64,000 nt of DNA from Megascapheus bottae. Taxonomy: Eukaryota > Chordata > Mammalia > Rodentia > Geomyidae. Of the stretch, positions 23,140 to 33,331 are shown one piece after another (position 1 is the first letter of the stretch; each line of letters starts with the position of its first letter). The notes under the pieces are model-generated. The model saw only the letters and a list, made by a program, of their open reading frames with translations. It made no database searches and was not told the DNA's origin. A program made the translations under genes and the position numbers. The stretch lies in assembly GCA_024803745.1 (NCBI GenBank), contig JANJXV010000020.1:18330777-18394776 (forward strand). The letters run 5' to 3'.

Positions 23140-23415
23140 CATTTTCTTTTTCTCTCTCTCCCTACCTTCCTTGATCCTTTCTTCCTTCCTTTTCTTCTCT
23201 TTCTTTCCTTCCCTCCCTTCTTTGCTTTCTTTTTTCTTTCTTTCTCTCTCTCATCTTCCTTCTTTCTTTTCTTCTTTCTTTCTTTCTCTCTTCCTTGCTT
23301 GCTTGCTCCTTTCTTTCCCTCTCATCTTCCTTCCTTGTTTATTCTTTATTTCTTTCTTTTTTTCTCTCTCATCTTCCTTCCCTCCTCCTTCCTACCTTTC
23401 TTCCTTCCTTTCTTC

Positions 23416-23473
<58 letters not shown>

Positions 23474-23484
23474 CTTTCTTTCTT

Positions 23485-23515
<31 letters not shown>

Positions 23516-23516
23516 T

Positions 23517-23566
<50 letters not shown>

Positions 23567-23640
23567 TCTCTCTCTCTCTCTCTCTCTCACCTTTTCCTTC
23601 CTTACTTACTTCTTTCCTTCTTTCCTTTCTTTCTTATACC
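23140..23640. repeat. Polypyrimidine tract, (TTTC)n, (TTCC)n and (CT)n
   Basis: About 500 bp that is almost pure pyrimidine on the plus strand (purine on the SPAG16 sense strand). Pure TTTC lies near 23414-23475 and CT near 23520-23587. It starts at the tail side of the minus-strand SINE at 23641, so it probably grew from the SINE's A-rich tail. Open frames across it are artefacts of low complexity. Confidence 0.95.
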
Positions 23641-23836
23641 TTTTTTTTTGCCAGTTGTGGGGCTTGAACTCGGGGCTTGAGCACTATGTCCTTGGACTTT
23701 CTCAAGGCTAGAGCTCTACCACTTGAGCCACAGCACCACTTTCAGCTTTTTTCCATGTATGTGGTACCGAGGAATCGAACCCAGATCTTTGTGCATGCTA
23801 GGCAAGCACTCTACCACTAGGCCAAACTCCCAGCCA
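23641..23836 (-). mobile_element. IDL-Geo type SINE
   Basis: Full dimer, minus strand, from a T9 tail and 'GCCAGTTGTGGGGCTTGAAC' to 'CTAGGCCAAACTCCCAGCC', with intact B box complement. Confidence 0.92.
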
Positions 23837-24149
23837 ATTTTTCTTACAATTGTTACTCATAGCTATACATGACCCCACTAGCATTGCCTTTATTATATTC
23901 AAAATTCTGATAGAGTGTGTTTTATTTTCATTATGTTCTAAGAACTCAGATTTCCCTCCTTATTTCTTCAAAACCTACTAGTCATTCAAGCTTGTATGTT
24001 TTGTTTTCATATTTTTGCAATTTCTGTGGTTCCTTTTACAGTTAAGACTTTTTTAAGTTAAAGACAGGACTTAAATTTGGTTCCTACAACTTTCACTCAT
24101 TGGCTAGCTCTCTACCAACTGAGGCATGCCTACAAGCTGTGCTATTGAG

Positions 24150-24750
24150 TTCAGTCATCCCATATTTTCATAATTTGTGGAAGCTAGACTTCATTTATTT
24201 ATATATGTGTGTATGTATATATATGCAAACATGCCTACACAAATAAATAAGCAATAATTTTAACTGTGGTACTGTTTGAGGGTTCAAGGAGAAGGGAGAC
24301 AGTAAAAGAGAATGAAGAAGAGTAAATAATATTGAAATACAAGGAATTTATACATGAAGATAACAAATGGTGAATGTGTTGAACAATATAGAGAAATGAA
24401 AGAGAGAAAAATAGAAATGATTGATCCAATTAATATATAATATATGCAGGTGGGAAAACCCCATGTACAGATAGTATATGAAAACCAGTCTTACTGGGGT
24501 GGGACCCAGTGGGGGAAATATATGGAGAAGGAAGATAACTGAAAGTAAATGGGATTGAAGCTTTTAATATGCATGTATGGAAACAGGATGAGGAAAACTG
24601 ATTAAGTTGTTTTAAGAAGGGAAAGTGGAGGAATGAGCTCAATTGCTGTGCATGGTATGCATGTGTGGAAATGTCACTTATGAAACCCCCCTAGTACAAC
24701 TAATACATGCTATAAAAGGGCATAAAAATGTTATACAAAACTGAAAAAAT
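24150..24750 (+). mobile_element. Old L1 3' UTR
   Basis: 'ATATTTTCATAATTTGTGGAAGCTAG' followed by a long G/A-rich UTR and 'GTGGAAATGTCACTTATGAAACCCCCCTAGTACAAC...ACATGCTATAAAAGGGC', typical of older rodent L1 3' ends. Distinct from the recent family at 17099. Confidence 0.65.
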
Positions 24751-25000
24751 TAATTTATATATCTTTAACATTCATGCAACTGCAGCTTTGAAAGCTGACT
24801 GAATCTGTATTACGAATGTTTGTAATTTGTAAGGTTAATAAGGTATTTTCTGCTTTAATTTAACTAGAATGGGTCAGAATGTTATTATTTTACATTGTTC
24901 TATAAAAAGACTCTGGTCTGGGCATTAATTTATTGCATTAAAGTGTTGGGACTGATGCATTTTATTGCCAAAATTCCTGTAGTTAGAGGTTGAATGTAAC

Positions 25001-25249
25001 TTAGCTGAGTGCAGTGACTCCCGCCTGTGATCCTAGGTACTTAGGAGGCTGAGATCTAAGGACTGAGGTTCAAAGCCAGCCTTGGCACTACTAAAAAGCC
25101 CATGAGACTCTTATCTTCAATTAATCACCAGAAAACCGGAAGTGGTGCTGTGGCTCAAGGGGTAGGGCTGTAGCCTTGAGCTGAAGAGCTCAGAGACAAT
25201 ATCCAGGTCCAGAGTTCAAGTTTCATGATCCAAAAAAAAAAAAAGAAGA
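25001..25249 (+). mobile_element. 7SL/B1-type dimeric SINE (best preserved copy)
   Basis: B1-like 'GCTGAGTGCAGTGACTCCCGCC' to 'GTTCAAAGCCAGCC', a linker 'GAGACTCTTATCTTCAATTAATCACC', then right monomer 'GGAAGTGGTGCTGTGGCTCAAGGGG' and an A13 tail. Flanks 'TTGAATGTAACTT' (24990-25002) and 'TGGAATGTAATTT' (about 25252-25264) look like a diverged target duplication. Confidence 0.88.
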
Positions 25250-26021
25250 GATGGAATGTAATTTGATATTTGAGGAAAACATTTATTCTGCTGACCAGTA
25301 CAGTTACCATTTAAATTTGAGGCTTAAGGCTTAAGTAACCCAATCCTTATTTATTATACCAAATTTTATTCAAGGAAAAGTAGGATATCATATTTACATT
25401 TTATATTTAACTTCTTTATTTTAAACAGTACACTAGAACATTTAAATTCTACTAGTAATATTTTTGCCTCAGGAAACCATGTCCTAATTTCACTCAACAC
25501 CAGGGAAATGAAATAAAAATTATTCACATATTAGGCTGTAAATCAGCTGATGAAGCCACTTCACCCAGACTTACAATTTTACAGATGATAAAGCTGAGGC
25601 CAAGAGAATTTGGGTGTCCTGCTCACTTTCATATTATACATCATGAAGGGACGATAATTTTATTTTGCGGGATTACAGCTTGTGCTTGAGAATGTGCTTT
25701 CTTAATGCATATGATATGACCTTCTAGATGTTTTCTTTATACAGTCCAGATTTTTAAAAGGTTTATGGGTATTGGAATTCTTAAAGCATTCTTTCTACAG
25801 CCAACAAGAGAAGTCTAAGAGGAAGCTTTTATACATGCCCACAGTACAGTATACAGCTCTGCTATTATCTATATATTCAGTCCTTATACTTCTAAAAGAA
25901 CAAGACTTAGTGACAGATACAGATTTTATGTTTTGAGGTGGAATTCAGTAACTTCCATGTATATTAACCTATCATAAATTGTGCATTTTATTGCAATTTT
26001 AGAATTTATGAACTCTTATTA

Positions 26022-26053
<32 letters not shown>

Positions 26054-26974
26054 TAAATACTTCATGGCTGAAATGGCAGTCACAAACTATTCAGAATGTA
26101 CATCAGATCTATCAAAAGAAACTCATGGGCATAATTATTTCTATCACTATGAATACTGCACCTGAATTATCATTATCTTTGACTAATATGTCTTTATTTA
26201 AAACTTGCAAGATATCATGAACATTACTGACATAGCATACCCAATACTTTCTCTGCATAAGTTGCTTGTCAATGATGAAATACTAAGACAAAACTAAAGA
26301 GGAATAAAAGACTCATTTTCCACATAAAGTATAAAATTAATTCCTCTAATCCCTATGTTTTCAATATAGTTCTTGATTTACAGTAGTAAAATGAAATTCT
26401 GGTTTTCATGGAATTTTAAGAATATGTAAACTTATTAATGTAAATATGTCATTAAAGCTCTCAAAAATATAAAATGGGAGAAAGAGTCCTGATTTACATG
26501 TTGTGAGGATTAAATGAGGAATCCATGTTCCTAGATCATAGCCTGCCTTACAACAGTCATACACGTGTGTATATACAGCAATACTACATAATCTGATTTC
26601 CTTCAGCTACTCCAGTTCCTTTCTCCCATATTGGGGGTACTGTTTATACTTAGAACAAATGGATTTGCAAACACAACAGGGCTACTCAGACAGGGAAATA
26701 AATAATGTTTGAATATAAAATAATTGAGCTGGGTTAGCGGGTCAGTTTTTTTAAAAAAGTAAATCTTTTCTTATTCTTTTTTTAAAGAATGTCATAGCAT
26801 GGACCTCATAAGTTTCAGAGATAAAAATTTATCATCATGAATTCTCCCTAAGAAGTTATGTTATAGAAGGGGTTTGTTTTGATTTGAAGACAAAAGAAAT
26901 TGTCTTGTACTTTTTCTTCCTAAGTTATGTGAGTTTCATTTATCTATTTTTCAACATAGTTTTATTTTTAAACA
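25250..26974. other. Single-copy intron sequence
   Basis: No gene recognised. (AAT)n lies at 26023-26054. Confidence 0.5.
26023..26054. repeat. (AAT)n microsatellite
   Basis: About ten ATA/AAT units. Confidence 0.9.
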
Positions 26975-26979
26975 GGCAT

Positions 26980-27045
26980 CAGCTAAATGAAAACATGAGT
27001 GAGGGCCTGGGTTCAATCCCTAGCAAAACAACACATATACATAGA
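26980..27045 (+). mobile_element. ID/IDL 3' half fragment
   Basis: 'GAGTGAGGGCCTGGGTTCAATCCCTAGC' with B box GGTTCAATCCC, followed by AAAACAACACA. The A-box half is absent. Confidence 0.55.
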
Positions 27046-27207
27046 ATCAAACATATGTGTTCCTTTATTATTTGAAAACTTTATTTAATGACAATGGTGT
27101 CAGGGATTATGTTAGGCATATAGTACTACAGAACACTTGAACACTTGAAAAGCAGAAAGAAAGGTTCTTCTAGAGCTAGTATAATTTATCCCAGACCTCT
27201 TGGATAG

Positions 27208-27408
27208 AATTTTTTTTTTTTTGCCAGTCCTGGGCTTGAGGCTCAGGGGCTGAGCAATGTCCTTGGACTTTCTCAAGGCTAGAGCTCTACCACTTGAGCC
27301 TCAGCAGCACTTCCGGCTTTTTTTTTCTATATGTGGTACCGAGGAATCGAACCCCGGTCTTCATGCATGCTAGGCAAGCACTTTAACTACTAGGCCAAAC
27401 TCCCGGCC
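27208..27408 (-). mobile_element. IDL-Geo type SINE with 10-bp target duplication
   Basis: Full dimer, minus strand, T-run tail at low coordinates, ending 'CTAGGCCAAACTCCCGGCC'. TTGGATAGAA occurs at 27200-27209 and 27409-27418. Confidence 0.93.
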
Positions 27409-27419
27409 TTGGATAGAAA

Positions 27420-27827
27420 TTTATACTATTGTATTAGTTTCAAGTTTTAACTACCAGTAGAAACAGCATTTTAGATAACCCTTTTTTTAAAGATATGTCA
27501 AACCCAGACATATAACACTAAGCAGATTCTCTTTTTTTTTCCCCTCACCTCCAAAAAGAAACTAATGGGCATAGGATTCTATGTCTTACTCAGTCCAATT
27601 TCTCCACATGGTTATTAGCAGGACTATTTCAGTATCCATAGTTAATGAATCATTCCTCTAATAGATGCTATATAGTAATATAGAAGCAAATATTATTACC
27701 CTGAAATTTATATTAAATCTGGCTTTAATCTGTGTTAAAAATTCCAACTGCATGTTAATTAGCTGGATGACCCTAGGATAGTTAATATTGTGTAAATCTG
27801 TTTCTTTATCAGTCAAAAGAAGATGAA
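27420..27827. other. Single-copy intron sequence
   Basis: No gene or repeat recognised. Confidence 0.5.
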
Positions 27828-27829
27828 AA

Positions 27830-27916
27830 AGTTGGGCACAGTGGCTCCTGCCTGCAATCCCAGCCACTCAGATAATGGATGAAAGCCAGCAAAGTTCATG
27901 AGAATCTGTCTCCAAA
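27830..27916 (+). mobile_element. B1-like SINE fragment
   Basis: 'GTTGGGCACAGTGGCTCCTGCCTGCAATCCCAGCCACTCA' and 'GAAAGCCAGCAAAGTTCATGAGAATCTGTCTCC', a 7SL-derived monomer with an internal deletion and no second monomer. Confidence 0.75.
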
Positions 27917-30155
27917 ACATTAGAGATGTTATTCTAATAGATCTCCAGCAAATAGTTGCCTAGTGAGAATTTCAGGCTTTGTTCTCCATGTAGTTTCTTG
28001 TAAATGCTCAAGCTTGCTGTTGTGGTGAGATGACTACATAGAAATGAATACATACAGACAATATACAGATGAGTGGGCAAAGCTGTATACAAATTCATAT
28101 ATGGAAAATAGTAGTAGTTAGGTAGTTTCAACTCTACCCGATTTCAGTTTAAATTTCAGATACTTTCAGTCCCTAGGCCTGTGTGAGCTCCTGGAATTTC
28201 TTTGCCCTTAATGCTTCATGCACACCTTTCCCCTGTCTCAAGTTGTGAGGTCTCAGCTGGAGACTGAAGGATGAACTACAAATCTCCAGGATTCTCATCC
28301 TTTCTCAGCTCCACTTTTCAGACTTGAGAGCTGCTTCTTTGATTCCAGATTACCACCCCCACCCCCCCCACCCCCCGCCCAGCATTGTAGTGTGCCCAGC
28401 TCTGACCTGATACCAAAAAACTTTCTTCAGACAATAATCTGGTATAGTGATGTCCTTAACTTAAGTCTCACCTCTCAGGAATCATGATGACTTTTTGACC
28501 CAACATTCAGTGTCTCAAAACTGCTGCTTAATTCATGTTTGCCTCTTATTCTCTCTTGACAGTGTTTTTAGGTATGAAGTCAATCCAGTGGTCCCTGTTA
28601 CTAGACTTTGGCTGGATGAAAATCCTTATGGATTTCAAATATATTTCTTATAGAAGAAAATCAAGGCTCAGACATGTTTAGAACTCTCACCAACAATCAT
28701 TTTGCCAGAAAGAAATATAGAGAAAATCCAAGTCAGGGCTTTGAAATTGTGGATGAGTACTCTTTCCACTATACTTCATTGTCTCTATTGGAGGGGACCA
28801 AAGACAAGCTGCCCTTTAAATACAAAACTATCTTCTGCAGCCTTTATTAACAGAGACTGATGAATCTAATTTGGACCAAGAGTTTAAAGTTATCTCATTT
28901 TGTCTTGAAAAACTGGGGCAGAGGGAAGTCTGATACATTTCTTATTTTTCAATCAAGAGTATTTTTTTCTGGACTCTCATTTTAGCATATTTATTGCAAT
29001 TGTGCCTGTGGAGAGTAGTTGGGATTTTCTCCAAATGGTGGGAAAGTTTGCCCATTTTGATGATGTGATACTGATAAATCTTTCTGCTAGATAGTCCCCA
29101 TCTGGCTCAAATTTCATCCTCTGTATTTTCAGTGATGTGACTCCTTTACAAATATTCTAGAATTATTGTTTCCAAAGTGGGGAAACCACTGTTAAACTAC
29201 ATAAATGCAGTGCATCAGGGAATGTGGGAGAGGGTATGTATAAATTCTCACCATTCATTTTCATTACTTTCATGATGAGATTCCATTTAACATTTTCTGA
29301 AATAGCTATAAATTTTTGAATGGGAAAGCATATGGCATTTTGAGTATGCTAAGTGAGAGATACTGTTTAGATGAATCTTCATATGCAAAAAAAAAAAACG
29401 TTGCTTTATATTACCAGGAGGCTCTCTGTTTAATGACAAAGGGACACTTATCCCTTCACAAATACTAGATTATAAATATAGGCTAATAATGTATTCATCT
29501 GTAAACACAGATAATCTGTATTTGTTACAAGTAATGAATTTGCAAATAAAACATTATGTAAATAATGCTATCACACTTGCAATTTCTCTTTTAAATGTGT
29601 AGGAGCTGACACAGTAAGAGAAACATTAAATCCTACATGGTGGCTCATATGTCTTTCCATCTTTTCATTATATGTATATACACACATATATCCTATTTAT
29701 ACATCAATTCAGTCAACCATTCAGTTATTTTATGAAAAATAGTGTTGCCTCAGAATGAGACTTTGACCTCTGTATCTTTTTAAAAAAAAAAACGGACATT
29801 CTTCCTTACAGTGGTGCAGAGCTGTGAGCATCCTACTTGTGCATAAATAGGTTGACTTACATTCTTCACTCTTAAAAGCAGTAAAATGACCCCTCAGATC
29901 CCTTCCCACTCAAGGCAGGCATACAGTACTATTATGTCTTTGAATTCATGATAAACACGACAAGACAGTTATTTCCCACTATTTCCAAGAGGAGAGCTAC
30001 TTTAGGGAGATTCATCCATAAGTCTAAATTTTAAATGGTACTGAAGGTGTAGTTAAACCCGAGTCTCCATTACAATTACATTTGTTTCCCAAACCTCTAG
30101 TTTCCACAAAATTTTTTGACAGCTATATCTGAAAGATGATGTGTGATTAGGTATC
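27917..30155. other. Single-copy intron sequence
   Basis: About 2.2 kb without a recognised gene or interspersed repeat. A C-rich low-complexity patch lies at about 28352-28380 and short A runs near 29386-29398 and 29781-29792. Confidence 0.5.
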
Positions 30156-30159
30156 TCAG

Positions 30160-30356
30160 TTTTTTTATTTTTGCCAATCCTGGGCTTGAGCTCAGAGCCT
30201 GAGCACTTTCCCTGGACTTTCTCAAGGCTAGAGCTCTACCACTTGAACCTCAGCACCCCTTCCGGCTTTTTTCTATGTATGTGGTGCCAAGGAATCAAAC
30301 CTGGGTCTTTGTGCATGCTAGGCAAGCACTCTACCGCTAGGCCAATCTCCTGGCCC
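30160..30356 (-). mobile_element. IDL-Geo type SINE with target duplication
   Basis: Full dimer, minus strand. AGGTATCTCA flanks it at 30149-30158 and 30358-30367. Confidence 0.93.
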
Positions 30357-30472
30357 AAGGTATCTCAATTTTAAAATACCATTCCTTAAGGCATATTTAC
30401 TTGGATAAAGCTAAAATCAAAATATTTGCTGGTGGGCTTAATAATAATGAGGCCATTTCGATCTATTTTCAG

Positions 30473-30885
30473 TGAAAGGTGTGAACAAGATTTCTTCTTT
30501 TTAATCAACGATTCTTGTGGTTTATTTTTATATTGTGTCAGCTTTGCAACCCCGAGAAATCTTCTGTTTATAAAAGGTAAGTCATTGTATGCAGAAACAT
30601 TCCTTTCAAAGATGTTCTTAATTAAATTAAATTAAATTGTTCTAGAAATAGGAAATCTTTGTTTCTATGACGATCATTTAGGGTATCTGACAATTACTTT
30701 ATTTCTTGTAGGAAATACATCAGACAGGATGCTCTCCAATCCCTTACATGAATTACAAAATAAATACTTGGATGTCATTGAATGTGCGCTTTCAACAGCT
30801 TTCCTCAGGTTCACTCAGCACAGCTGTAACGAATCATGTGTTATCCCGCATCACTGCCCAACTAGATTCCATCACAGAGTTCAAG
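30473..30885 (+). other. Two adjacent exon-like segments of unknown identity
   Basis: Segment A (30473-30576, 104 bp) follows CTATTTTCAG and precedes GTAAGT. Segment B (30712-30885, 174 bp) follows TTATTTCTTGTAG and precedes GTAAGC. Both are open and their phases agree: A ends on the first base of a Gly codon that B completes. B has CpGs at about 30787, 30830 and 30847 in a CpG-poor region. A possible terminal segment follows TTTCCCCTAG at 31259 and stops after eight residues. The peptide matches no family I recognise, and a second frame of B is also open. Plus strand, antisense to SPAG16. Possibly chance. Confidence 0.3.
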
Positions 30886-32048
30886 GTAAGCCCTCAAGAA
30901 GTATTGAGTACTCACCTATTGCTTTCGGAAATAATTATACGATATAGACTTGTAATAGCTTGCCACTGGGAAAATATACAGACATCTTCAAATTAAGGTA
31001 TATTTTGAGTTGGCTTAGGTATAGTGTTTTTCCTAGGCCAAATACTTTCAGGAATTAATTGTTTTCTATTTCTCTTTTAAATATTATGTTCTCCCCCAAA
31101 TAATGGTTAGAATATATGTACATAGCCACTTTCTAAATTCAATTTTGTTGCTCTCTATAATTTGTACTCTTTTGTTCTCTCTCTTGAGACATATAATTTC
31201 TGGTACTTTCCTTTGTGATTTTCACACTTTTATCAGACTTTGTATTTGTTTCCCCTAGGTTCTCCAACTTTAGATAGCTTGTAAGAGTCATTTGAAGACT
31301 TCTGCACAAAACTCATATTTCATATATGACAGTGATTTCTCAGACAGGGGGAATTAAAATGAATATCTCCTGTTCCTTGGAGAAATGGACACAGGATGTA
31401 AGGTCAGGTTGAGATTACACTGCCTCAGGCTAATAGAGTGTTTTCACAGGCTCCAATCCATACTCTTGTGTTCCTACTGTTTCATCATATTTCCTTAATA
31501 TTACCAAATTCCCAGGAAAGTAATAATTATGGAGAGGAAAAAAATATCAAGGATTTCCCTTTACCCAGGGTTTAACAGCAAAATGACTTGTGTGAAAGAA
31601 GATAGACACTGATCCTTATTTGAAATACATTTATATGATGATACAATGACTTTCTGCTGATGATAAGGTTATTATAAAGTCAGTGGAAATTCCTTTAGTA
31701 ATAAGAATAAACTATTACAATTTTAGCACAGCATTTCAAAATAACTTATACCTACTATTAGTATAATGAATAGCCAAAAGTTTTAATATTTCAAAGTTTA
31801 GAATAAGTACATGCTCACTCAAAAGAGTAAAGGATTTAGGGTTGAGAAATATTTATGAAAATCAAGTTAATGCTCCTTCAGAGCTATGATATCAAGGTAT
31901 ATTTGTGTATCAGAAATTAAAACATTAATTCAGTACATCAAAAGAAATTGTTATAGCTGGGATGTTTTCACGTGCACAGTGTTCTCATTTTGAATTCTGG
32001 CACATCACAAATTTCTTAACATCAAGAATATTGCCAAAAACATATCAC
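30886..32048. other. Single-copy intron sequence
   Basis: No interspersed repeat recognised. AATAAA occurs near 31704, downstream of the possible terminal segment at 31259. Confidence 0.45.
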
Positions 32049-32049
32049 T

Positions 32050-32155
32050 TTTTATTTTTTAGTTTTTGGTAGTTCAGGCTCACCCTGAACTCACCACCCT
32101 CTGTTCTCCACTTGCCCAATGCTGGGATTACAGGTATGCACCATCATGCCTGGCA
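32050..32155 (-). mobile_element. B1-like SINE fragment
   Basis: Reverse complement 'TGCCAGGCATGATGGTGCATACCTGTAATCCCAGC' is an unmistakable 7SL-derived start. It is shortened internally and ends in an A-rich tail. Confidence 0.82.
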
Positions 32156-33204
32156 ACTAAAACTATATTTCAAGAGGGCACTGTTTTTAGGGTGGTTCAC
32201 ATACTCAGTTATAATGGGAAGAATCTAACATTGAAGAAGTCACATATAACTATTTCAAATATTCCAGATGTAAGATGACAACATAAGAAATACACAACAG
32301 TCATATTATTTCATGTTATATTTCTGCTTCCTGTTTTACAGAATTCATATAAACTGTTTATACAACCATTATTTCTTCATTAAAAACAATGAATGCTTTT
32401 GTCTTTACTATAACTTGGATCAACCACAAGTCATTGGGACTGAAAAATCTCACAGCCTCCAAAAGTTCAAAACTAAATCACCCTAATTAAAGAGCAATAC
32501 CTTGTCCATTTTTATATAGCAAAGTCCAGCATCAAAAATGTAAACAGAACTATATTTTTAATCCACTAAGTGGACAGTTGGAATCAAAGTGACTTTTAAT
32601 ATCAATGACTATACCAATCATCATGAGGAAGGACAAAATATTTTATCTAGTTTGCAATATTTACATTATTCCAGAAAAATGCTAAACCTAATCAAATAAT
32701 ATTAGATGATTCAGAGCACACACATGTAACAAAAAGATGAACACATATTTCATAAAAATTGCATAATCTAGATGATGTTGGGTGATTTATTATATTTACA
32801 TGATGAAAATATTCATTAAAATGTTACTGCATCATCAAATTTTATTCTTTCCTCTTCTCCACTACTATTGCTTTTATTAAAAAAGAAAACATTTTTGCTT
32901 ATGGCGTATTGTTCTATAAGTGAATTTGAGCAATAAATTTTCCATTGCTCCATAGCAATGCTTTTATCTATGCTAACCCACACATGTCTTGTTAGTTCCT
33001 ACTTTAACTAGATGACCAAGGTAATTCTGTCATGATGTGTTATATATAACATGGATGATATTGAACATATTATAAGTAATGAGATATAAAAAACAAGTTT
33101 TCATTGGAATAGAGAGCATAAAAATATTAAAAGAAGATAAAACAGTTCTGGTTTGAATAACAGTCTTGTTAATCTGGTCCTAGAGTTAAATAAAAGAATC
33201 CTAC
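32156..33204. other. Intron sequence downstream of the SPAG16 exon
   Basis: No gene or repeat recognised between the B1 fragment and the exon at 33205. Confidence 0.5.
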
Positions 33205-33331
33205 CTGTTGGGTCAAAGTTCACTTCATTGACAGGACTGGGGCCGATATCAATGGACACGATGGGTAATAGCTTCCGAAAATCCCATAGCTTTATAACCC
33301 CACAGGTGTCACAGGAAGCTATTATATGACC
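33205..33331 (-). CDS. SPAG16: SPAG16 coding exon, WD40 blade core (127 bp)
   Basis: Read on the minus strand the exon starts after a TTTTACAG acceptor (AG at 33333-33332) and ends before a GTAGGA donor (GT at 33204-33203). It gives 42 codons plus one base, entering in phase 0 and leaving after one base of a glycine codon. The protein begins GHIIASCDTCGVIKLWDFRK and continues through LLPIVSIDIGPSPVNEVNFD. 'ASCD..GVIKLWD' is the d-strand and WD terminus of a WD40 blade, and the stretch after it opens the next blade. The residues match the C-terminal WD region of SPAG16, a protein of the sperm and ciliary axoneme central apparatus known to be needed for motility. No stop or frameshift is present, so the exon appears functional. 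Identification is from memory of the family, not from a search. Confidence 0.9.

Larger units (their letters stand above)
22845..24055 (-). mobile_element. L1 ORF2 fragment, split by a polypyrimidine tract and a SINE
   Basis: 22930-23135 ('GAGTGGCTGAGGAATTATCAATTTT...', 'CATCATCAGACTAGCTTTTTG') and 23840-24055 ('ACTCATAGCTATACATGACCCC...', 'TTTGCAATTTCTGTGGTTCC') are consecutive parts of minus-strand L1 ORF2. The sequence between them is inserted or expanded. Non-coding. Confidence 0.7.

Noticed and set aside
23171..23711. Long overlapping open frames rich in Ser, Leu, Phe (and Glu, Arg, Lys on the other strand)
   Set aside because: They arise from the TTTC/CT simple repeat, which lacks stop codons in most frames. 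No domain, no start context.
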